A stretch of 46,019 nt of DNA from contig NZ_JADGIA010000013.1 in assembly GCF_019683635.1 (NCBI RefSeq), forward strand, positions 1-46,019, in the 5' to 3' direction. The notes under the pieces were generated by a model that saw only the letters and a program-made list of their open reading frames with translations, had not been told where the DNA came from and did no database searches. This DNA is from Thermogemmatispora sp. GTDB taxonomy: Bacteria > Chloroflexota > Ktedonobacteria > Ktedonobacterales > Ktedonobacteraceae. Positions 15,941 through 23,315 of this stretch are shown piece by piece. Position numbers and translations under genes: made by a program. How positions within the stretch are numbered: position 1 is the stretch's first letter; every line of letters starts with the position of its first letter.

Positions 15941-16795
15941 ATGAGAAACTGCGTGCGTTGTCGCCCCAAGATGGGCAGTCTTCTGCAGGTGTTCATCATA
16001 CTCTGTCTTATTTCGCTCGCCTGGGCACCAGGGCTAAGAGCCACTCCGAAGGCGGCGGCCTCCCCTGCGGCCTTTGTGCGCATCATGCATGCCTCGCCCG
16101 ATATCGGCGTCGCCGACGTCTTTCTCGATGGGCAGCGCGCCCTGAGCAACTTCCAGTTCGGCACGGTGACGGACTATCTGGCCATTCCTCCGGGACCGCA
16201 CAAGGTGCAGGTGGCATTGATCGGCAAGGGGCCAGACGCGGCGGTGATTTCACAGACCCTGTCGGTTGAGCCCGGCTTCGCCTATACGGTGGCAGCCATT
16301 GGCGTTCAAGCAACCGGCCTGTCCCTGGTAGTTTTCAAGGAGGATAACAGCCTGGTGACCGGCAAGGCCAAGCTGCGCTTCTATCAGCTCTCGCCCGAGG
16401 GCGGGCCGGCTACGCTGAGTGCTAATGGCACCCCGCTCATTAAGAACCTGCAGTATCTACAGGCCAGCGACTATACCCTGCTGGCCCCGGGCCGCTATAC
16501 GTTCGACGTAGACCTGGCGCAGCAGCACGTGTCTCAACAGACAACGCTGGAGGTGGCAGCCAACCAGATTACCAGTATTTTCAGCATCGGGTTACCCCTG
16601 GGGACGCCAAAGCTGGAGCTGGTGGCGCGTCAGGTTGCAGGGACGCCCGGTCTGCCGGACACTGGCAGCGACCCCGGAACCTCGGCCACTCCGCCTGTTC
16701 AGGCTGGCGTGCCCTTGGCTTTGCCACTGATTCTGACGCTGCTTCTGCTTTTAATCGGTGGATCTGCAACTCTCTTGCTGCGCAGCCGACGCTAA
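15941..16795 (+). CDS. DUF4397 cell-surface protein with an LPDTG sorting signal
   Basis: 284 aa. It has an N-terminal signal peptide (basic start, LLQVFIILCLISLAWAPG core, cleavage near ~35). Two DUF4397 domains follow (~43-135, beginning AAFVRIMHASPDIGVADVFL, and ~140-230). At 238-242 is LPDTG, followed by a ~25-residue linker, a hydrophobic stretch (LALPLILTLLLLLIGG) and the basic tail RSRR. This is a complete cell-wall sorting signal. DUF4397 domains are Ig-like beta modules of extracellular proteins. ATG 15941 is preceded by CAGGAGGAG about 7 nt upstream, a strong site. The sortase gene follows 52 nt downstream, so the pair is probably co-transcribed and enzyme and substrate are encoded together. 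Confidence 0.88.
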   Translation: MRNCVRCRPKMGSLLQVFIILCLISLAWAPGLRATPKAAASPAAFVRIMHASPDIGVADVFLDGQRALSNFQFGTVTDYLAIPPGPHKVQVALIGKGPDAAVISQTLSVEPGFAYTVAAIGVQATGLSLVVFKEDNSLVTGKAKLRFYQLSPEGGPATLSANGTPLIKNLQYLQASDYTLLAPGRYTFDVDLAQQHVSQQTTLEVAANQITSIFSIGLPLGTPKLELVARQVAGTPGLPDTGSDPGTSATPPVQAGVPLALPLILTLLLLLIGGSATLLLRSRR

Positions 16796-16847
16796 GGACC
16801 GGCCAAGGCGAGCAAGGCAGTTGAGAGGCTCTCGTAGACGTTGGATT

Positions 16848-17471
16848 ATGCCAGGGTTGAAGACGCTGCTGTGGGCCTGCTCTCTGCTGGCTCTCCTGCT
16901 CTCGCTGAGCAGCTGCGGCTCGACCGGGGCGGCTATTGTTCAAGTCCGTGACGGTCAGCCGCTGCTGATGGGGGAGGCCAGCCATCCCGATCGCTCGCCG
17001 CGCTCGATGAGCGGCCAGCCAGGAGTGCCGACGCGCCTGCGCATTCCGGCTATTGGCGTGGATGCTACCGTTGAGGCGGTGGGGATAACGACCAGCGGCG
17101 AGCTGGAGGTGCCGACGCGTCAGCCCTGGGACGACGTGGGCTGGTACCGGCTTGGTCCGCGCCCTGGCGAGCGCGGCAGCGCGGTGATCGATGGGCATCT
17201 CGACCGCCCAGGGGGAGCACCGGCTGTCTTCTGGCGCCTGCGCGAGCTGCAGCCGGGCGCCGTCGTTCAGGTGCTCGATGCCCAGGGAGCATGGTGGTCT
17301 TTCCGGGTACGTGCTCTGGCCTACTATCCGCCGACGCAGGCTCCACTGCAACAGATTTTTGCCGATACCAGTGGCCATTACCTTAATCTGATCACCTGCG
17401 CTGGCGACTGGATCGCCAGTGAGCATCAGACCCAGCTCCGCCTTGTCGTCTACACAACACTGATCGCCTGA
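16848..17471 (+). CDS. Class F-type sortase, predicted lipoprotein
   Basis: 207 aa. The sortase domain (~60-205) begins RLRIPAIGVDATVEAVG and carries the catalytic His117 (VIDGHLD), Cys184 (NLITCAGDW) and Arg198 (QLRLVVYT), in the order expected for class E/F sortases. Sortases cleave LPXTG-type signals between Thr and Gly and attach the protein to an amino group in the envelope. The N-terminus is a lipoprotein-like signal: LLALLLSLSSC with Cys23 followed by Gly, so the enzyme may be lipid-anchored instead of TM-anchored. ATG 16848 was chosen because it gives this signal; the ribosome site is weak (GGA ~5 nt upstream). Its likely substrate is the LPDTG protein just upstream. Confidence 0.87.
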   Translation: MPGLKTLLWACSLLALLLSLSSCGSTGAAIVQVRDGQPLLMGEASHPDRSPRSMSGQPGVPTRLRIPAIGVDATVEAVGITTSGELEVPTRQPWDDVGWYRLGPRPGERGSAVIDGHLDRPGGAPAVFWRLRELQPGAVVQVLDAQGAWWSFRVRALAYYPPTQAPLQQIFADTSGHYLNLITCAGDWIASEHQTQLRLVVYTTLIA

Positions 17472-17505
17472 CGCGGGACAGCCGCGTCGCGTGCCCCGCG
17501 TCAGG
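17467..17505. terminator. Hairpin between convergent sortase and deoC genes
   Basis: CCTGACGCGGG paired with CCCGCGTCAGG, an 11-bp perfect stem with a 17-nt loop, overlapping the sortase stop codon. A second small hairpin (CGAGCC-GGGT-GGCTCG, 17510-17525) follows. Together they could end transcription from both sides, although neither has a U-tract. Confidence 0.5.
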
Positions 17506-17530
17506 TCGGCGAGCCGGGTGGCTCGGCCCA

Positions 17531-18577
17531 CTAGACCAGGGGATTATAGTGAGCAGCGGCGTAATGGCCGGTGACGAAGTAAGAGAGCTGGCGCTCGATA
17601 TCAGAGAGCAGACCACTGGCGCCAATACGGAAGAGGCGGCTGTTAAGCCACTCGTCGCCTAGCTCTTCTTTCATGAGGATCAGCCAGTCGAGGGCCGTTT
17701 TGGCGCTGCGAATGCCGCCGGCAGGCTTCAGGCCAACCCGGTAGCCCGTGCGCTCGTAGTAGTCGCGAATGGCGCGCGTCATCACCAGGCCCACTGGCAG
17801 GGTTGCATTGACCGCCTCCTTGCCGGTGGAGGTCTTAATGAAATCAGCCCCAGCCATCATGCAGACCAGGCTGGCCATACCAACGTTGCGCAGCGTGGCC
17901 AGTTCGTGCGTCGCCAGGATGGTCTTCATGTGGGCTTCTCCACAGGCCATACGAAAAGCTCGCACTTCGTCGTAGAGGGCCTGCCAGTTGCCGGTCAGAA
18001 CATGGGCACGCGAGATGACTATGTCGATCTCACGAGCACCGGCCCGCACCGAGGCCGCGATTTCGGCGAGCTTCTGCTCCAAAGCGATCTGGCCGGCAGG
18101 GAAGCCAGTAGAGACCGCAGCCACAGGGATCTGGGTACCGCGCAGAGCAGCCACGGCCACTGAGACCAGGTTGTGGTAGACGCAAACCGCCGCCACCTGG
18201 ATGCGCTCCTCGGGAACCCCAAGCGCCTCTAGTAGCTCGCTGCGCACAGGATGACGCGCTTTGGCACAAAGCCGGCGCACGGTGCCAGGCGTATCGTCCC
18301 CGGCCAGGGTAGTCAAATCCAGGCAGGTGATGGCTCGCAGCAGCCAGGCAGCCTGCCATTCGCGTTTGACAGTGCGGCGCGTCGGCAGGGTGGCTGCCCG
18401 GCGCTCGACCGCGCTGCGATTGACGTGCACTTCGCGCAGCCAGCCCAGATCGAGCGGCACACCTGGATTACGCTCATCCCGCGGCTGCTCTTCTTGCTCC
18501 TGCGGCATCACCGGCGGCTCGGGGCGCGCACCCACGCTCTGCTCTTGCGCCTCTGGCACTCTTTTAATCGTAGTCAC
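17531..18577 (-). CDS. deoC: Deoxyribose-phosphate aldolase, animal-type
   Basis: 348 aa from GTG 18577, which has GGGGGA 6 nt upstream. It cleaves 2-deoxyribose-5-phosphate into glyceraldehyde-3-phosphate and acetaldehyde. The Schiff-base Lys lies in DFIKTSTGKE, and the second active-site region is KPAGGIRSAK. The sequence from ~40 on (LDLGWLREVHVN, RRTVKREWQAAWLL, DLTTLAGDDT, CGEAHMKTILAT, EELGDEWLN) closely follows the longer animal DERA form rather than the ~220-aa E. coli or Bacillus enzymes. The first ~40 residues are a polar, poorly conserved extension. It is monocistronic, with a good promoter at 18724-18752. DeoB is encoded at the other end of the window, and the acetaldehyde could feed an aldehyde dehydrogenase. 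Confidence 0.92.
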   Translation of the reverse strand: MTTIKRVPEAQEQSVGARPEPPVMPQEQEEQPRDERNPGVPLDLGWLREVHVNRSAVERRAATLPTRRTVKREWQAAWLLRAITCLDLTTLAGDDTPGTVRRLCAKARHPVRSELLEALGVPEERIQVAAVCVYHNLVSVAVAALRGTQIPVAAVSTGFPAGQIALEQKLAEIAASVRAGAREIDIVISRAHVLTGNWQALYDEVRAFRMACGEAHMKTILATHELATLRNVGMASLVCMMAGADFIKTSTGKEAVNATLPVGLVMTRAIRDYYERTGYRVGLKPAGGIRSAKTALDWLILMKEELGDEWLNSRLFRIGASGLLSDIERQLSYFVTGHYAAAHYNPLV

Positions 18578-18723
18578 TGCTCTTCCCCCATAACATTGGC
18601 GGGCGCCACTTGCAGGCCAGCGCTGCTCCAGACAGGCCCTCACTGGACACGCTAGCACCGACAGTGGCCCGGCCTTAGTCGAAGGCCCGCTTCACTTCAG
18701 CTCCCTTCGCTTCTTTGCCCTCT

Positions 18724-18752
18724 ATCATCTTGCACGAGCCAGGCTTTGTCAA
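18724..18752 (-). promoter_or_regulatory. Candidate deoC promoter
   Basis: On the minus strand perfect TTGACA (18752-18747), 17-nt spacer, GATGAT (18729-18724). TGATAG two bases further is an alternative -10. The leader would be about 140 nt. Confidence 0.45.
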
Positions 18753-18796
18753 GGTGCTGCTCACTTGCTCGTCTGTCGCGACGCTTCGGAGAAAGG

Positions 18797-20482
18797 TCAA
18801 GGTGAGGGCGAAGCAGCCGAGGGGATGACCGGCAGGACCAGGGCCGAGGGATGAGCGCGGTCGTGGTAAATGCGCTGTTCGGCCACAGCCATCTCGCTGG
18901 TCAGGCCCAACGCCGCCCCGGTATTCAGATTACGGTCGTACTTGGGGAAGGCACTAGAGCTGAGCTGCAGGCAAATACGATGGCCAGCTTTGAAGACCTG
19001 AGCCGTATTCCAGCAATCGATCTCATACTGATAGATGCGGCCCGGTTCGATCAGCGCCGGGCGCTCCATCCCTTCGCGGAAGCGGGCGCGGACCATGCCA
19101 TCGCAGAGGCGCTGACGAAAGCCGTTCGGCCAGACGTCGAGGAGCATGGCCACGAAGTCGGTATCGGGCGCTGACGAGGAGGCGTACAGCTCCAGGCGCA
19201 CGGGGCCGGTCACCTCCAGGTCCTCTTTGAGCGGCTCGCTGACATAGACGAGGACGTCATCGCGGCGCTGGATGGCGGCGTAATCATCGGGGCCACCGAT
19301 CTGCGTAGAGGTTGGCTCAGTGATGAAAGGCATGGGCCGAGCGGGATCGTAGCGGTAGCTGTCATACGGCTCATCAGCTACGGGAGGCTCTGTAGAGAGG
19401 TGCCCGTCACCAAAACGGCTGTTGGCAGCCCCGCCGCTGTGCAGGTAGAAGCGCGTCCAGCGCGTACGCGCCAGGGGCCACTCCTGCTCATCGCGCCAGT
19501 AGTTGGCTCCCATGATGAAAAGGCGCACCGGTGCCGGTTGCGGCTCCTGGCGTCGCCCTTTGAGGAAGCGATCGAACCAGCGTCGTTCTTCGGCATCGAG
19601 ATCGATCAGAGCCTGGGGACCAAAGTCGATCTCTCCTAGCTTGCGGCTCGTGTTCACCTGGTGCCCCCAGGGACCCATAAGCAGGCGCTGATTGGCACGA
19701 GCCTCGGGCGTGGCGGCGCACGTAGTCATGCCGATGTAGTTAAGAGGGGTACCAATCTGCTCGTCATCGTACCAGCCGGAGATATGCAGGACCGGCACGG
19801 TCAGCTCCTCAAAGCGGCGCTGGTAGCAGAGAGGTAGCCAGTAGTCATCAAGTGCGGCATGAGCGATCTGCTCACGCCAGTGGGGATTGAAGCGCCCGGC
19901 GCGCTCATCCATAGTGAGCAGGGGAAGATGCCAGTAGACCTGCTCCCAGTCAACCAGCTCCATTGGCTGAGTGACGCGCCCGCTGACGTAGTGTTCCCAG
20001 CAGAGATGCATGGGACTGGGAAGGCCAGTCGGTATTTCAACAAAAGGATCGGAGGGCGCGACCAGCACCACCATCGCCTTGAGGTGGGGCGGCTGCTCCA
20101 GAGCCGCGAGCCACTGAATGCGGCCCGCGTAGGAGGCGCCCAGGGTGCCTACATTGCCATCGCACCAGTCCTGGGCGGCACACCACTCGATGGCATCGTA
20201 GCCGTCAGGCCCCTCGTGGCGATAGGGAATGAACTCACCGTCGGAGTCGCCGCGTCCTCGCACATCCATCGCCACAAAAGCATAGCCATAGCGCACAAAG
20301 GCCAAAGCCCGCTGAGCTATTTGGGCCTGGGCTTTCAAATAGGGTGTGCGCAGGAGGATGGCCGGCCACGGCCCCTTTCCCTGGATTGGCAGATAGACAT
20401 CGGCGGACAGCGTGACACCATCGCGCAGCGGGACGCGACGATTGAAGAGCACGCGCGCCTGATTCGACACCGAGAGAGGCAT
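18797..20482 (-). CDS. CocE/NonD family hydrolase (X-Pro dipeptidyl-peptidase S15-like)
   Basis: 561 aa. An alpha/beta-hydrolase (~20-310) with the nucleophile Ser in GTLGASYAGRIQWL, the acid Asp in ISGWYDDEQIG and the His in GPWGHQVNT. It is followed by a C-terminal jelly-roll domain (~330-540; VTGPVRLELYASSSAPDTDF, RLCDGMVRARFREG). This is the architecture of cocaine esterase, glutaryl-7-ACA acylase and X-Pro peptidases. There is no signal peptide, so it should act in the cytoplasm on small esters, amides or peptides; the substrate cannot be told from sequence. ATG 20482 follows AAGGA by 10 nt. It lies 143 nt downstream of the DUF169 gene, with a strong hairpin between them. Confidence 0.88.
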   Translation of the reverse strand: MPLSVSNQARVLFNRRVPLRDGVTLSADVYLPIQGKGPWPAILLRTPYLKAQAQIAQRALAFVRYGYAFVAMDVRGRGDSDGEFIPYRHEGPDGYDAIEWCAAQDWCDGNVGTLGASYAGRIQWLAALEQPPHLKAMVVLVAPSDPFVEIPTGLPSPMHLCWEHYVSGRVTQPMELVDWEQVYWHLPLLTMDERAGRFNPHWREQIAHAALDDYWLPLCYQRRFEELTVPVLHISGWYDDEQIGTPLNYIGMTTCAATPEARANQRLLMGPWGHQVNTSRKLGEIDFGPQALIDLDAEERRWFDRFLKGRRQEPQPAPVRLFIMGANYWRDEQEWPLARTRWTRFYLHSGGAANSRFGDGHLSTEPPVADEPYDSYRYDPARPMPFITEPTSTQIGGPDDYAAIQRRDDVLVYVSEPLKEDLEVTGPVRLELYASSSAPDTDFVAMLLDVWPNGFRQRLCDGMVRARFREGMERPALIEPGRIYQYEIDCWNTAQVFKAGHRICLQLSSSAFPKYDRNLNTGAALGLTSEMAVAEQRIYHDRAHPSALVLPVIPSAASPSP

Positions 20483-20529
20483 CGCTGCGTGTCCTTTCTG
20501 GCCTGCTGTACTGTGGCCTGATAGAGCCG

Positions 20530-20569
20530 CTGGCGCTCCGCAGCGGCAGGCTCGCCTCCGGAGCGCCAG
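20530..20569 (-). terminator. Hairpin between DUF169 and CocE-like genes
   Basis: CTGGCGCTCCG paired with CGGAGCGCCAG, 11 perfect pairs around an 18-nt loop, with no U-tract. It probably ends or attenuates transcription between the two minus-strand genes. Confidence 0.5.
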
Positions 20570-20625
20570 TTAGATGAGAGAAGAGAAGAACAGAAAGCGC
20601 GCTATGTTTCTCCCCACCCCAGCGC

Positions 20626-21333
20626 TCAGGCGGGGAAGCTCGCCTTCTGTTGGGCATGGAAGGGGGCTAGAGACTCATTGGCGGTCACGCTTCCCTCCAG
20701 ACGCGCGACCAGCTCAGCGAAGTGGCTCCCGGCGAGAGCCAGCACCATCTGCGACGGCTCCATACCCACATAGGTGCGCGCCCCCACGCAGCCGAAGCTG
20801 AGCGAGGGCTGGCCCGTACGCAGCGTACGGGGAATGATGCCACAGGTCGGACGCCCAAAGGCGAGCTGGCCCCCTTCCAGCCAGTTGACCGCTCCTTGCG
20901 CCTCGGCCACCAGCATCGCCTGCTGAGCATTCAAGAGTGCCAGCACGATATCCGGCTCCAGCGGGAAGCGATCGAGACGTCCATAGACAATGGCCGCGTG
21001 CTTCTTCTCCACGACCGGCAGACCGCGCAGCTCTTCGGGCGCGAAGTAGCCGACGTTCGCCATTGTCTGCACGAGAGAGCGCCCCCGCTCGTCCAGAGAT
21101 TGGGGGGAGAGAAAGCCCATAGTGATCATGCCGATGGGACACTGCTGATGATCACTGGCAGTCGCATAAAAGACGCCCTGCTCGGCCAGGCGCCAGAAAG
21201 TACAAGCCGAAGGAACACCTGTCGTCGTACGCTCAACTCCCAGCGGGACCTCATCGACGAAGGCTAGCCCCACCGGGGGCCGGACCAGCCCCAATAAGGA
21301 CGAAAAACGCTCTACCACATTGCGATCAATCAC
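20626..21333 (-). CDS. DUF169 family protein
   Basis: 235 aa from GTG 21333, with AAAGGACGG ~6 nt upstream. DUF169 features are visible: RPPVGLAFVDEVP near the start, a Cys in PSACTFWRLA, DHQQCPIGMITMGF, and the C-terminal TCGIIPRTLRTGQPSLSFGC with GARTYVGM. The family occurs in archaea and bacteria and has conserved cysteines, but no established reaction. The three conserved Cys positions suggest metal or cofactor binding; that is inference. It is cytoplasmic by sequence and upstream of a CocE-type hydrolase on the same strand, although a hairpin separates them. Confidence 0.72.
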   Translation of the reverse strand: MIDRNVVERFSSLLGLVRPPVGLAFVDEVPLGVERTTTGVPSACTFWRLAEQGVFYATASDHQQCPIGMITMGFLSPQSLDERGRSLVQTMANVGYFAPEELRGLPVVEKKHAAIVYGRLDRFPLEPDIVLALLNAQQAMLVAEAQGAVNWLEGGQLAFGRPTCGIIPRTLRTGQPSLSFGCVGARTYVGMEPSQMVLALAGSHFAELVARLEGSVTANESLAPFHAQQKASFPA

Positions 21334-21445
21334 ACAAAACCGTCCTTTCTAGCAACAGGCAAGCAAGGCCAGAAACAGAAACGCCTGAGCTGCTCTGCTC
21401 ATGCTCAGTGATCGGCGAACAGCTAGCCCCACCCAGGTCTTTCCC

Positions 21446-22303
21446 TCAAAGCGTTCGATGGGCGCGGGCAGAGAGACCCTTGAGCCAATTCCGCTGGCCC
21501 GCCGTCGGCGCAAAGTCCGGATAGCGCAGGCGCTGGGCCATATTGTAGAGAAACTGACGCTCGTTGTCTTTGAGCGCGATGCGTCCGCTCTCCAGGAGCG
21601 CCAGCAGCTCCTGAACCTGATCGCGCATGAGGGCCAGCTCCGAGGCCGAGGGCCGCGCCTCGTCGTCCGCTGCTCGCCGTTCGCTCCTGCTCTGATCGGC
21701 TCCGCTCCTGGCCCTAGAACGGGCCTCCGGCTGCTGCGAGCGCAGCCACTGCTCGTAAGCGGCGCGATCATCCTGCCAGGCGCCCAGACCGGCCAGCTCA
21801 TCGGCACGCTCATTGAGAGCCTGCCCGGCATGACCGCGTACCCAGCCAAAGGACAAAGGCGCCGTACGGTGGTTGACCAGCCAACGGAACAACTGCCAGA
21901 GGTCGGGGTTCATTCGGGCCTTGTAGTCGCCCGTCGCCACCTTGATCGTGTACTGACTGTCGCTCCAGATCTTGAGCGGGCGATCCGGCGGGGCCAGGCT
22001 CAGGGCCGCCAACAAAGCCGCAATCTCAGCTCGATTGTTGGTTGTTGTGGCCGAGGGCGGAATATGCCCGTGGGCCTCGATGCGCTCAGCAGGGACCTCG
22101 TTCAGCGGCACATCGAGCCGCTCAACCGGCACCAGGATAGCACTCCAGCCGGCAGGGCCACCCGGGTTCTTGATGCAGGCTCCATCGGTATAGGCTACGA
22201 CCGCCGGCTTCCGCCTGAGAGCCGAGCGTACTGCCTCTGCCGAAAAGCCGGCCAGCGCCTCTTTGACTGAACGCCACTCCAGCGATTCTGTCTCCTGACT
22301 CAC
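21446..22303 (-). CDS. rnhA: Ribonuclease HI with a C-terminal extension
   Basis: 285 aa. It degrades RNA in RNA-DNA hybrids (R-loops, primers). The four acidic residues and His are all present: D40 (AYTDGAC), E93 (NNRAEI), D115 (WSDSQY), H158 (RGHAG) and D168 (NERADELA). Compared with the ~155-aa E. coli enzyme, there is an N-terminal ~32-residue leader, an insertion between the first strands (~58-85), and ~105 extra residues at the end. The extension has an Arg/Ser-rich low-complexity part (~190-215) and a helical conserved-looking end (ELLALLESGRIALKDNERQF). No hybrid-binding domain of the usual N-terminal type is seen. The GTG start at 22303 directly follows an in-frame TGA; its ribosome site is poor. 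Confidence 0.88.
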   Translation of the reverse strand: MSQETESLEWRSVKEALAGFSAEAVRSALRRKPAVVAYTDGACIKNPGGPAGWSAILVPVERLDVPLNEVPAERIEAHGHIPPSATTTNNRAEIAALLAALSLAPPDRPLKIWSDSQYTIKVATGDYKARMNPDLWQLFRWLVNHRTAPLSFGWVRGHAGQALNERADELAGLGAWQDDRAAYEQWLRSQQPEARSRARSGADQSRSERRAADDEARPSASELALMRDQVQELLALLESGRIALKDNERQFLYNMAQRLRYPDFAPTAGQRNWLKGLSARAHRTL

Positions 22304-22381
22304 TCACTGCACCATTCAACCTGATAATCATGACCGCGCCCACTCGCCTCACTCCCACGTCAGTCGCTCACCATCCAGGTC

Positions 22382-22398
22382 GGGTTGAAATTCAACCC
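22382..22398. promoter_or_regulatory. Palindrome GGGTTGAA-A-TTCAACCC
   Basis: Perfect 8-bp arms around one base, about 80 nt upstream of the RNase HI start. A further TTCAACC half-site occurs at 22315-22321. The single-base centre favours a protein-binding site. Confidence 0.42.
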
Positions 22399-22575
22399 TA
22401 CGCGCCTAGAGAGAGGAAGGGGCAACGGCTGCCATTAGACGATGGCTAACACTATGGCCCCATGATACGGCCCCAGATGGCCCGCCGTCAAGCAAACGGT
22501 CGTCGTAGAGAGCGACCGGGCCAGGCAGGATCGTCAGAGGACTGTCAGGCGATTGGCGACTCTTTCTCTCTGCGC

Positions 22576-23166
22576 TCAGCGATGAAGGGCCGCCAGGGCT
22601 TCCAGCAGGCCCAGCAGCAGCGCGGCGCCCAACAGAGGCCAGGAGGGAGGCACGCTGGCCCGACGCTGCCTCAGCCCTGGCGCCAGCTCCAGCGGCGGAT
22701 GAAACCAGCGGCGCGCCACTGGCCGCTGCAAGCCCCAGGCAATCAAGGGCGACAGTCCGCCCAGCGTTAGCAGGGTTACCAGGGGCCAGTAGTTTCCTAC
22801 GCGGGCATCGAGCCAGAGCGTATAGATACTGGCCAGACCTGCCAGGGCGAGCAGCGTATTGAGCGCCACCTGCACGGAACGCGCCCAGGGAAGGCCACGG
22901 CGCACCCCTTCGCCGCACAGCAGCAGCAGCAATACAAAGGGGAGAGCGGCGAGCAGGGAGAGCAGCGCATTGAGGGTGGGCGAGAGCCAGGGCAAGCGCA
23001 GCGAAGGAGGAAGCCCTAGCCAGCGCCCCAATAGTGGCATCGCCAGCAGTTGTACCAGCAGGCTCCAATCGAAGAGCACCGCCAGCGTTACCACGCGCGG
23101 AGGTCGCAGCGACTCCTCTGGTTGACGGGAAATGGATTGCTGCGGGCCAGGAGATATCTCCTGCAC
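22576..23166 (-). CDS. Polytopic membrane protein of unknown function
   Basis: 196 aa from GTG 23166, well supported by GAAGGAGG 8 nt upstream. Five hydrophobic helices are visible at ~25-45, ~62-86, ~99-118, ~125-145 and ~173-193 (for example LLAALPFVLLLLLCGEGV and PLLGAALLLGLLEALAAL). A short soluble N-terminus and a basic loop at ~147-170 flank them. No catalytic motif or family is recognised. It lies downstream of transketolase across a very long hairpin and upstream of RNase HI with a 272-nt gap, so it is probably transcribed separately. Confidence 0.65.
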   Translation of the reverse strand: MQEISPGPQQSISRQPEESLRPPRVVTLAVLFDWSLLVQLLAMPLLGRWLGLPPSLRLPWLSPTLNALLSLLAALPFVLLLLLCGEGVRRGLPWARSVQVALNTLLALAGLASIYTLWLDARVGNYWPLVTLLTLGGLSPLIAWGLQRPVARRWFHPPLELAPGLRQRRASVPPSWPLLGAALLLGLLEALAALHR

Positions 23167-23233
23167 CAGGTTTCCTCCTTCGCTCCAGATATGCTCTATT
23201 CGCCGATCCTATGTCCTGGCCCAACACAGTCCA

Positions 23234-23298
23234 GGCATGCTTGTCCTGCTTCAGGCAGGCCCCGAGCCGAGCCGGGCCACCAGCAGGACGAGCATGCC
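23234..23298 (-). terminator. Very long hairpin downstream of transketolase
   Basis: 17-nt arms (23234-23250 and 23282-23298) complementary except one position, which is a U-G wobble if read on the plus strand and a C-A mismatch on the minus strand. The loop contains a further GGCCC/GGGCC stem. It lies 18 nt after the tkt stop. There is no U-tract; it could be a terminator, an mRNA-stabilising hairpin or a repeat element. Confidence 0.55.
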
Positions 23299-23315
23299 GA
23301 AGCGGGCAGAGAGAG

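Noticed and set aside
21401-22270. 289-codon plus-strand frame
   Set aside because: Antisense to RNase HI, whose catalytic residues are all in place.
22406-23227. 273-codon minus-strand frame overlapping the five-TM protein gene
   Set aside because: It is Ala/Arg/Pro-rich without domains, while the other frame gives clean TM helices and has a strong ribosome site.
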